Assembly (NCBI RefSeq): GCF_900549175.1
Contig: NZ_URNN01000108.1
Location: forward strand, 1-12,486
Length of the DNA: 12,486 bases
From: an uncultured Prevotella sp.
GTDB taxonomy: Bacteria; Bacteroidota; Bacteroidia; Bacteroidales; Bacteroidaceae
Direction: 5' to 3'
Numbering within the stretch: position 1 is the stretch's first letter; every line of letters begins with the position of its first letter. The notes under the pieces are model-generated. The model did no database searches. It had not been told where the DNA came from and saw nothing but the letters and a program-made list of their open reading frames with translations. Below are positions 6,401-12,486 of the stretch, one piece after another. A program made the translations under genes and the position numbers.

Positions 6401-9400
6401 TTCGGTAATCATTTTGCCCGTAAGGTTCACCGTTCCGAAGTCGGACAGCTGCATGTTGAGCGCTCCCGAGGCCGCCCATCCGCCCTTGTTGTTGAACTCG
6501 AGCAGTCGCAGCTCGTTCACCCACACCTCTCCCGACTTTGGTGTGGCCGATATGTTGCGCACACCTATCATCATCGTCTTCACCTCGCCGAGCGACGGGT
6601 TGCCCATGATGCTCACCTTGTTGTTGGGCTTGGCCTCGTCGTATACGGAGAACACGGTGGTGTACGATGCCCCGCCGGTGGCTCTCGCCTTGTTGCGCGC
6701 CTTCTTCAGTGCGGTGAAAATGCTCAGGTCAATGTCAAGCATATTCTCCTCGGGCCACACAGCCCGGCAGTCTGTGGGCGAGAACTTGTCGTACTGGCGC
6801 TCGGGTGTGAGCTTCAAAGGTATCTCATATTCGTAGTAGTTGTTCTTGTAGTCGCTGCCCAACCGCACGAAAACGGCCAGCTGGTCGTTCTGCAGATTGG
6901 TGGTGTTCTGCAGCATGGCGTTGGCGTGAACGAACATTTGCAGACGCCTGTACTGCCGCAGGTCGAGCGTGGTTGTCTTGTAAACGGCCTTCGCCTCGTC
7001 CTTCGACAGGTTCTTCACGGTCATGTTCATGGCCTGCTCGTTACTCTCCACGAGCTGCGGCTGCGACGGGTCGGTGACGCGGCTGATGCCCGGCGGCAGC
7101 ACGTAGTTGACGGGTTGTTTGTCGTTGTTCTCCTCTATGTTCACCGCGCTCACCTCCATGGTGCCGCTGCCGCCTGCCGCGCCTTGTCCGAGGTTCTGCT
7201 CGTACATGCGCCATTCGCCGCGCACCAGGTCGAGACTGCCGAAGCGCAGTATGACGGGACGCTGGAACCCGGTGAGGAACATGCGCATGAAGCGTATCGA
7301 CGAGAAGTCGCTGATGGAGCCTATGCGCTCCTTGTCGGCGGCGTTTATGGGTATGCGGAACTTGTACCAGTTGACGGTTTCCTTCTCTCCGTTGCGCAGT
7401 GGGGCCGTGTATGTGCGCTTGTCGGTGATGTAGTTGCTGCCGATGTTGTTCTCGTTGATGTCTTCGGGGCGTATGCTCACGCGGTACTGGTAGTAGCGCT
7501 CGTACTCGTTGAGGGTGTAGTCCTGGTTGATGTCCTCCACGTCGGGGGTGGTCTTGTACGACGTGTCGTAGCTTTCGCTGTTGCCGTCGTTGTCGGGCGA
7601 GTTTCCCTGCGGGTTGTTTATGCGCTTGTAGCGTTCGAGTATCGAAGCCTGACGGCGGTCGAGTTCAGAGCCGCGGAAGTACTGGTAGTCGTCGTTGGCG
7701 GGGTCGGCCTGCCATGCGGCGCGTATGCTGTCGTTGGTTATTGACTGCACGAAGCTGTTGAATCCGGCATAGGGGTCGAAGGCTCGCTCCTCGTCGTCGT
7801 TGAGTCCGTTGAGTCCCACATCCTGCTTGGCGCGCGCTCCCGATGTTGTGGCAAAGGCGTAAGTCTGCGTGGCCTGCACCGGAATCTTGCCCCACTGCGT
7901 GGTGGTGAAGCTCTCGCTGCCGTCCACGGGCATGCCGCTCTCGTAGAATTTCTTTCCGTCGCGCAGCACATCCTCGCTCACCTCGCCGAGATTGATGTAG
8001 AGGTCGCCGCCGTATGCCGGGGCGTCGCCGTTCTGGCGCGAGTAGATGAAGGGGTCGAGCATCCAGAACTCTATGTACTCTATGTTGGCCGTCTCGAAGT
8101 CGTTGGTGTCCAGTTTGCGCATCATGCCGCCCCACTTTGCCGCGGGGTTCTGCACGGAGCCGTCGGGGTTGATGGCGGTGGAGAAGTTGTAGGGGCCGCG
8201 TTCGTTGGGGTAGTACGCCAGATTGAGTATCGGCAGCGTGGCCGTGGCGCCGTTGTACGTGCTCTGGTCGCGGTTGGGGTAAAGCTCGCTGATGTACACC
8301 TCGCGCACGTAATGGTTCGAAAGCTGGTTCAGATCGCTCTTGATGTGCCCCGGAGTGAGCGAGCTGCTCTTGTACGTGAACAGCGGGTCGATGGTGTACC
8401 ACGCGAGCAGCGAGCGGTTGAAACCGCTTGACAGCCCCTCCTTGTCGGACGATTCGGGGAACATCGACGGTACGCTCGACAGCACCCACGACTTGGGGTC
8501 GGACACGCTTATGCCGTTCTTCGTGTTCTCGAAGTCGTCGATGTACGACGCGTCATCCTGCGTTCCGCCGGCCTGTCCGGCGATGAGCTGCGCAAATTCG
8601 CCCGTCATCGTTATCTGCGACGGCTGCGTGCAGTGAAGGAAGGGTATCTTGTCGAGAAGGTTTGTGAGCCACTGGCTCTCCTTCTTCCAGTTCATGTTGA
8701 GTCCCCAAAGGAAGTTGTTGAGCGGTTCGGAACCCATGGCCACCTTCGAGGTGAGCGTCTGTTCGCGCAGATGCTGGAATGTTCCGCCCATCTGGAAGTT
8801 CTTCGAGAAGTCGTATTCCCAGTTGAGTCCCAGCATCGTCTTGCGCATCATGCCGAAGTCGGTGTCGCTCTCCAGACTCACGTTGACCGACGTTCCGGCG
8901 TCGATGATGCTCTGGTTGAGGATGGTAACCTCGCCGGCAGAGTAGTCGACACTGTAGTCGGAGCCCTCGCTGAGCACCACTCCGCCCGCCGTCACCACCA
9001 CCGAGCCTTGCGGAACGTTGTATGCCCCGAGCGATATGACGTTGGCCGACGTGCCCTTGTATTGTCCTGTCAGTATGTACTTGTCCTTTTCGGCCACCTG
9101 TTTGGCCGCCGTCTTGGTGGTGTCGTACAGTTCGGTGAAGGCGTATTTGTCTGCCGCGGCCTCCGGAACGCCCGCGGTGACGAGATAATTCTTGAGATAT
9201 GAGCCGAAAGGTTCGGCGGCGGGGAAGAACACGCGGCCGTTGCTGACGGTGTATCCCTCCACGAAGTCGAAATAGCCGTTGGGGTTCACCTTATTGTTAT
9301 TGTCCAGACGGTCGGCCCCCAGCACGCGTATTATCGGGCGGTCCTTCACCTGCTGTTCGGGCAGATAGGTCAGGTAGACTCCCGTTGTGTCGTTCTGGTA

Positions 9401-11137
9401 CTTCACGTCGAGGCGGAACTTGGTCTTCTCCACCGTCGAAGCCAGATAGTATACGTTCTTCATCATCAGCCGCCAGTTGGCCATTTGCGGGCTGTTGTTG
9501 GTGTTTTTCAGCGCCTTTACGAAGAGAGCCTCGTCGGTGTTGGTGTTGTCCGAGGCAAATTCTCCCACCTGATAGGTCTGTCCGTTGAGGGTATACTCGA
9601 ACGCCACGGCCAGAACCTGGTCTGACTGCAGCGTGGTTTTGAGCGATATATAGCCGAGAGCCGTGTTCACCGTGTATTCCGACGATGTGAGCAGGCGTGC
9701 GCTCTGCAGCTTCTCATAGTCGACGGCACCGGTGAATCCGCCTATGGCGTCGAGCACGGTGCTCGTTTGGTCGATGTTGCGCGCGGCGGCATACTCGTGC
9801 GTCATGGCGTTGTATTCGCGGTTGGCGCCGTTGCTCGGTGCCACGTCGCCGCCTCCGCCCCACAGCGGGTTGGCCGTGTTGCGCCCCTCGCCGAGGTCGG
9901 CCAGGGCTATGATGTTGCGCGTGTTGCTCGTCGTACCGGTCTTGTTGGTCACCCAAACCTCCACGCGCGTTATCTTCACTCCCGTCATTATGTTGGGCAG
10001 CGAGGCCATGCCGCGGTCGTAGCGCTCGCGGAAGTAGTGGGCCAGGAAGAAGTGGCGGTTCTCCTCGTAGTCGGCCACGTCAATCTCGAACGGCGTAAGC
10101 TGTGTGCCGCCCTTCGACGAAACGCTTTTCGATGTGGAGTTCTTCTGCGAGATGACCGTCTGCAGTTTCAGCTTGCCGAACTGCATGTCGGTGCGCACAC
10201 CGAACAGCGACGAGGCGCCCTGGATGAGCGACGAGTTGGACGGGAAGGTCACGTTGCCGGCCTCCACCAGCTTTATTATCTCGTCTTCCTTGCCTTCGTA
10301 GGTCAGCTTGAGGTTTTTGGTGTCGAAGTCGAACGTGGCGTCGGTGTTGTAGTTAAGGTTCATGTTCACCTTGTCGCCCACCTTTCCGTTCAGGCTCAGG
10401 TTTATTTTCTCGTCGAAGTCGAACGCCGTTGTCTTGCGGTTGCGTATGGGCAGCGACGGGTTGTCTATGTTGTTGAGCGTGGCGCCAATCTTCAGTTCGG
10501 CCGTTCCCTGCGTCTTTATGCGCACTCCTCCGGGGCCGAATATCTTCTCGGCGGGGCCGAGGTCGAAGTGCATGTCGGTGAAGTCGAACTTGTTCTTGCC
10601 CTGCGCGGCAACGTTCTCCGCGTCTTTCCGGCGGAAGAACTCGCGCATGGCGCGGCGCTCGCTCCACCGGCGGTACTCTGCGGGAGTCATCATCACCGGC
10701 GTGTTGAGGTAGGAGTCGCCTATCTTGGAGCCCACGAAGTATACGTTGAGCGAGTCGTCGTAGACAGCCTCCTGCCTGATGTTCTCCGGCATCTTGAGGT
10801 CGATGGCCGCCGAGTCGAGGTCTTCGGTGAGCACGGGGGCCGTCTTCTTTATCCTCCACCGCGGGTGAAGCAGCGAGTCGGGTATGGTCTCGTCCTCTAC
10901 GGTGAGCTTGGGCTGGGCCTTAGGCACGGGCTTGCGGGCCGTGCGGGTCTTGTCATCCTGCGCCATGGCAAGGGTGAGTCCGCCGAGTATTGCTATGACG
11001 GGAACGGCGAGCAGGGGCTTGCACCGGCCCGCGCCCGACAGGAAAGACACAAGACGGGAGCCGGCGGACGTGCCCGTGGCATGCCCGTCTGCTCCCGTCT
11101 TGCACATATTATATATATGTCTTATCCAGTCCTTCAT
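3428..11137 (-). CDS. sprA: SprA/Sov, outer-membrane translocon of the type IX secretion system
   Basis: SprA (Sov in Porphyromonas gingivalis) is known to form a giant 36-strand outer-membrane barrel through which type IX cargo leaves the periplasm. The 2569 residues fit the family, whose members run to about 2400-2500. A signal peptide is visible: hydrophobic PLLAVPVIAILGGLTLAMA, cleaved near residue 59, after an unusually long 40-residue N-region. Family landmarks follow in order: AFDFDEKINLSLNGKVGDK and FPSNSSLIQGASSLFG (about 235-310), GEFAQLIAGQ then SYIDDFENTKNGI (about 850-875), WDFTKNLHMNF and AEIEEP (about 1800-1825), and a C-terminus in FSLKFSLTR, a typical last barrel strand. Hydrophilic Lys/Asp-rich inserts at about 1938-1999 and 2446-2482 are probably loops or local expansions. 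The frame is uninterrupted. It starts 67 nt after ruvA, so the two probably share a transcript. Its partners (PorV, plug, GldKLMN) are not in the window. Confidence 0.97.
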   Translation of the reverse strand: MKDWIRHIYNMCKTGADGHATGTSAGSRLVSFLSGAGRCKPLLAVPVIAILGGLTLAMAQDDKTRTARKPVPKAQPKLTVEDETIPDSLLHPRWRIKKTAPVLTEDLDSAAIDLKMPENIRQEAVYDDSLNVYFVGSKIGDSYLNTPVMMTPAEYRRWSERRAMREFFRRKDAENVAAQGKNKFDFTDMHFDLGPAEKIFGPGGVRIKTQGTAELKIGATLNNIDNPSLPIRNRKTTAFDFDEKINLSLNGKVGDKVNMNLNYNTDATFDFDTKNLKLTYEGKEDEIIKLVEAGNVTFPSNSSLIQGASSLFGVRTDMQFGKLKLQTVISQKNSTSKSVSSKGGTQLTPFEIDVADYEENRHFFLAHYFRERYDRGMASLPNIMTGVKITRVEVWVTNKTGTTSNTRNIIALADLGEGRNTANPLWGGGGDVAPSNGANREYNAMTHEYAAARNIDQTSTVLDAIGGFTGAVDYEKLQSARLLTSSEYTVNTALGYISLKTTLQSDQVLAVAFEYTLNGQTYQVGEFASDNTNTDEALFVKALKNTNNSPQMANWRLMMKNVYYLASTVEKTKFRLDVKYQNDTTGVYLTYLPEQQVKDRPIIRVLGADRLDNNNKVNPNGYFDFVEGYTVSNGRVFFPAAEPFGSYLKNYLVTAGVPEAAADKYAFTELYDTTKTAAKQVAEKDKYILTGQYKGTSANVISLGAYNVPQGSVVVTAGGVVLSEGSDYSVDYSAGEVTILNQSIIDAGTSVNVSLESDTDFGMMRKTMLGLNWEYDFSKNFQMGGTFQHLREQTLTSKVAMGSEPLNNFLWGLNMNWKKESQWLTNLLDKIPFLHCTQPSQITMTGEFAQLIAGQAGGTQDDASYIDDFENTKNGISVSDPKSWVLSSVPSMFPESSDKEGLSSGFNRSLLAWYTIDPLFTYKSSSLTPGHIKSDLNQLSNHYVREVYISELYPNRDQSTYNGATATLPILNLAYYPNERGPYNFSTAINPDGSVQNPAAKWGGMMRKLDTNDFETANIEYIEFWMLDPFIYSRQNGDAPAYGGDLYINLGEVSEDVLRDGKKFYESGMPVDGSESFTTTQWGKIPVQATQTYAFATTSGARAKQDVGLNGLNDDEERAFDPYAGFNSFVQSITNDSIRAAWQADPANDDYQYFRGSELDRRQASILERYKRINNPQGNSPDNDGNSESYDTSYKTTPDVEDINQDYTLNEYERYYQYRVSIRPEDINENNIGSNYITDKRTYTAPLRNGEKETVNWYKFRIPINAADKERIGSISDFSSIRFMRMFLTGFQRPVILRFGSLDLVRGEWRMYEQNLGQGAAGGSGTMEVSAVNIEENNDKQPVNYVLPPGISRVTDPSQPQLVESNEQAMNMTVKNLSKDEAKAVYKTTTLDLRQYRRLQMFVHANAMLQNTTNLQNDQLAVFVRLGSDYKNNYYEYEIPLKLTPERQYDKFSPTDCRAVWPEENMLDIDLSIFTALKKARNKARATGGASYTTVFSVYDEAKPNNKVSIMGNPSLGEVKTMMIGVRNISATPKSGEVWVNELRLLEFNNKGGWAASGALNMQLSDFGTVNLTGKMITEGFGGLEEGLAQRTTDDYKTFSFTANLELGKFFPDKAKVTAPLYYSVTKEETRPKYNPLDTDMNLDDALESAIDSHERDSIESIAVTKTTNTNFSLSNVRVGIKTKRHPMPYDPANFSFSYSHSHSRTSGETTVYEKEDQWRGSLNYSYTPVYKTFEPFKKLKGKSKWLNFPKAIGINYLPQNISFNTEMIRNYYELQERDMDPTAAGSSLPLTFSEQFLWNRDFSIRWDFTKNLHMNFQSATHAEIEEPYTPVNKDLYPDRYHAWKDSVWHSIKNLGRPLDYQQSFSASYQVPLNKLPIFDWLTADASYTANYSWIRGTELDDGTSLGNTISNNRNLNINSTLNMETLYNHIPFLKKANERFNKKPVISNNKIKKNSTARKLPTAKNDKGNDSDGKDLKDTKEDKKQQGELPKNKNTFQREITLKADTTVTVAHNKKSKRIIVSAKTKDGKPYNLKYKVVDANKILIKNLDTVQIKLSVTPKEPLENQWWYKPAQSAARLLMMVRSIGITYRNQYSMTLPGFIPNIGDAFGQRTGSVLSPGLDFAFGLTGDGYLQKAYDNNWLLSNDSVATPATTSASEDLQVRVTLEPVRDLKIDLNASRTVNKARSIQYMYAGMPGTHSGSFTMTTISLKSALEGMGDANNGYSSKSFTRFCNSIDGFHSRVQAQYAGTRYPQGTFDANGVNLSGSAYNPELGTVNKYSADVLIPAFLSAYTSGSGSALDIFPTLKRMMPNWTLKYSGLGKLPWLRDHFKSVNLNHSYKSVFAVGSYASYSTYQEYMNGLGFITDVTTGNPIPNSMYNVSTVSINEAFSPLLGLDVTLQNNLTCKLEYRTTRVLSLSMTSIQLNESLSKDWVIGMGYKISNFNLFGSGTSRKIRKSQRGNSKNAANNNKQQTNTTARGRGVNHDLNLRLDISFRKQAAITRDIATVTSSASSGNSAFKMSFMADYTLSRLLTLSAYYDRQTNTPLLSSNSYPTTTQDFGFSLKFSLTR

Positions 11138-11204
11138 TCGCGTATAGTCTTTCTTCTTGTCCGCGGTTTTGCGCCCGCGTCTTCCGGCGCCCGTCTCCGG
11201 CGGC

Positions 11205-11807
11205 TTACTTTATCATCTTCAGCGCCATCTTCACCACCGTCTCCACCGGCGCGTCGGGGTGCTCCTGCAATATCTGCACCACCACTTTCTGCGTTGGGGC
11301 GGGTGAGAATCCGAGCATGGTGAGCGCGCTCACGGCCTCGTCCTTCACCTCGTTGTTGACGGGGGCCTGTATGGTTCCGCCGGCGGGTATCTCTTCGGCT
11401 ATGCCCAAAGCCACTATCTTGTCGCGCAGGTCGACGATGATGCGCTGCGCCGTTTTCAGGCCGATGCCCTTTATTGTCTTCATCATCCGCTCGTTGCCGG
11501 TGGATATGCAGTTGCACAGTTCGGCGGGGCTCATCGACGAGAGCACCATGCGCGCCGTGTTGGCACCCACGCCCGACACGCTGATGAGCAGCACGAAGAG
11601 CTCGCGTTCCTTCTTTTCGGCAAAGCCGTAGAGCACGTGTGCGTCTTCGCGTATGGCCTCGTAGACATACAGGCGCACGTCTCTGCGGCCCTGTATGGCG
11701 GTGTAGGTGTTGAGCGAAATGTTAAGTCCGTAGCCCACTCCCCCCGTCTCGACGGTGGCCAAGGCGGGTGTCAGTTCGGTGAGTTCACCTCTTATGTATT
11801 CTATCAT
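11205..11807 (-). CDS. ruvA: Holliday junction branch migration protein RuvA
   Basis: RuvA binds four-way DNA junctions as a tetramer and loads the RuvB motor for branch migration in recombination and repair. At 200 residues it matches the usual length (203 in E. coli). Residues 1-63 are the OB-fold (MIEYIRGELTELTP...GGVGYGLNI). The acidic pin Glu54-Asp55 lies in IREDAHVLYGF, equivalent to the E. coli VREDAQLLYGF. Two helix-hairpin-helix motifs follow: ISVSGVGANTAR (75-86) and IKGIGLKTAQRII (112-124). After a flexible linker (about 138-155), residues 156-200 form the RuvB-binding domain III. All key residues are present and the gene looks functional. No ruvB or ruvC is nearby, as is common in this phylum. 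No clear TAnnTTTG promoter was found upstream. Confidence 0.97.
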   Translation of the reverse strand: MIEYIRGELTELTPALATVETGGVGYGLNISLNTYTAIQGRRDVRLYVYEAIREDAHVLYGFAEKKERELFVLLISVSGVGANTARMVLSSMSPAELCNCISTGNERMMKTIKGIGLKTAQRIIVDLRDKIVALGIAEEIPAGGTIQAPVNNEVKDEAVSALTMLGFSPAPTQKVVVQILQEHPDAPVETVVKMALKMIK

Positions 11808-12151
11808 TCTATGTTGTTTTCGTATATATACATATCAATTAACGCCGAAAACATTCAATTATTGTATGCGTGGCGAATAAGTGTTCGATTTATCCGCGTT
11901 TTCAATGGCATAGGCTCGTTTTCTTTGCGGTCTCGCCGCGTTCTCTTTGAAAGGTGATGCCTTGCGTCTTGTTTTTGATGCAGTAACAATGAACAATCGC
12001 AACAAACTGCTTCTGATGCACGGGATATTCTGAAATGCGTGGCCGGAGGACGGAAATATCGCGGTATTCCGTGTGCAATCGAACCGTATGACCTATAGTT
12101 GATTATGCCGCCATGAGGCGTATTGTGCAGCTGTCGGTGCGGGATGATTCT
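11808..12151. other. Intergenic region upstream of ruvA, no gene recognised
   Basis: The reading frames here have no recognisable protein features and their translations look random. The 60 bp before ruvA are AT-rich and include the palindrome GTATATATAC (11822-11831), where a promoter for ruvA-sprA would be expected, but no good -7/-33 pair was seen. CGGAA...TTCCG around 12051-12071 is a small inverted repeat with 5-bp arms. Nothing resembling a tRNA or small RNA was recognised. Confidence 0.5.
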
Positions 12152-12304
12152 GCAAAACTGCCCATATCGCAATGCGAAACGGCCTGTTTGGGAGTGCGAA
12201 ACGGCTCATATAGCAATGCGAAACAGCCTCTTTGGATGTGCAGAAGGGCCGTTTGGGGGTGCAAAAAGGGGCAAAACGTGAGAAAACGGGCGCAAAAACG
12301 GGGT
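12152..12304. repeat. Degenerate 22-bp tandem repeat array with 44-bp alternation
   Basis: Seven units can be laid out at 12152, 12174, 12196, 12218, 12240, 12261 and 12283. The first four are each exactly 22 bp, the fifth is 21 and the last two are degenerate. Units start with GCGAAACGGC or a close variant. Units 1 and 3 end in CATATCGCAAT/CATATAGCAAT, while units 2, 4 and 5 end in GTTTGGGAGT-like sequence. The true period is therefore a 44-bp A-B pair. There are no unique spacers, so it is not CRISPR. Since 22 is not a multiple of 3, the repeat does not encode a repetitive peptide in one frame; open frames across it are best ignored. Confidence 0.75.
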
Positions 12305-12380
12305 GCGGAGGCACCTTTTCCGCCTTTCCGTTGCCGTGCGGATATCTCTTTCAGTCTGTCCGTCATGCGTAAATATTGCA

Positions 12381-12398
12381 TAGTTTTGTTTACAAAAC
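12381..12398 (+). promoter_or_regulatory. Weak promoter-like site overlapping a 7-bp palindrome
   Basis: TAGTTTTG at 12381-12388 fits TAnnTTTG, and GTTTTGT (12383-12389) with ACAAAAC (12392-12398) forms a perfect palindrome with a 2-nt centre. There is no good -33 element at the usual distance and no gene starts before the window ends. It could be the promoter and operator of a gene beyond the edge, or a chance match. Confidence 0.25.
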
Positions 12399-12440
12399 AT
12401 TGATCATCCGACATTTGGAGTGACATGTTATATACCAAGT

Positions 12441-12486
12441 ATCGGGCTGAAAGCCCAACAAGCTCATAGCCCGGGGCAGAGCGAAG
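12441..12486 (+). repeat. REP-like dispersed palindromic repeat, cut by the window end
   Basis: ATCGGGCTGAAAGCCC contains the hairpin GGGCT-GAA-AGCCC (12444-12456). It is followed by AACAAGCTCATAGCCCGGGGC and then AGAGCGAAG, where the window stops. From memory this layout matches an intergenic repeat scattered in many Bacteroidota genomes, in which a second GC-rich hairpin is completed by a GCCCCGGG-like arm just downstream. That second arm would lie outside the window. It is not a gene, although such repeats are often mis-annotated as short proteins. Confidence 0.6.

Noticed and set aside
6368..11323. Long plus-strand open frames opposite sprA (up to 518 and 458 codons)
   Set aside because: They are antisense to a clearly conserved gene, their translations are rich in Val, Arg, His and Leu without recognisable motifs, and GC-rich codon bias explains the lack of stops.
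11855..12172. 105-codon minus-strand frame upstream of ruvA
   Set aside because: It has random-looking composition with many His, Arg and Cys residues, no motif, and it runs into the repeat array.
12152..12304. CRISPR array
   Set aside because: The repeats are directly tandem and degenerate with no unique spacers, and no cas gene is present.
12093..12438. Small open frames on both strands over the 22-bp repeat
   Set aside because: The peptides (PFCTPKRPFCTSKEA-like) only mirror the DNA repeat in changing frames, and there is no start context or recognisable protein feature.

Overview
The window comes from a member of the Bacteroidales (phylum Bacteroidota), most plausibly a Prevotellaceae- or Muribaculaceae-like bacterium. 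Four things point there: an intact 2569-residue SprA/Sov-type secretion protein, found only in this phylum; the gene order ruvA-sprA; a promoter of the Bacteroidota TAnnTTTG type at 1708-1715; and a palindromic intergenic repeat of a kind common in these genomes at the right edge. I cannot name the genus from this sequence.

Layout, left to right. Positions 164-1417 (minus strand) hold an ISAs1-like DDE transposase broken by one in-frame TGA stop. Positions 1418-1902 are an AT-rich region with the transposase promoter, an inverted repeat, a convincing plus-strand promoter, a leader of about 180 nt and a 13-bp direct repeat. It leads into 1903-3246 (plus strand), a secreted or periplasmic protein of unknown function. 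I read that protein as two domains: an RsiV/DUF3298-like N-terminal part and a possible TonB-C-like C-terminal part. Directly at its stop codon, 3239-3353, lies a 93-bp nested hairpin flanked by perfect 11-bp direct repeats. It looks like a miniature transposable element and may also act as a terminator between the convergent genes.

Most of the window, 3428-11807 on the minus strand, is the conserved pair ruvA (Holliday-junction branch migration) and sprA (giant outer-membrane translocon of the type IX secretion system). ruvA is upstream and 67 nt separate the two genes, so they are probably co-transcribed. They have no shared biochemistry; the pairing reflects conserved chromosome order. This block is clearly GC-richer than the left third, which looks like accessory DNA.

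The last 680 bp contain no convincing gene. They hold a degenerate 22-bp tandem repeat with a 44-bp higher-order alternation (12152-12304), a weak promoter-like site with a 7-bp palindrome (12381-12398), and the first half of a palindromic dispersed repeat cut by the window end (12441-12486). I see no tRNA, rRNA or CRISPR array. I see no clear new multi-gene system; the parts most worth following up are the two-domain secreted protein, the hairpin element at its stop codon and the 22/44-bp repeat array.
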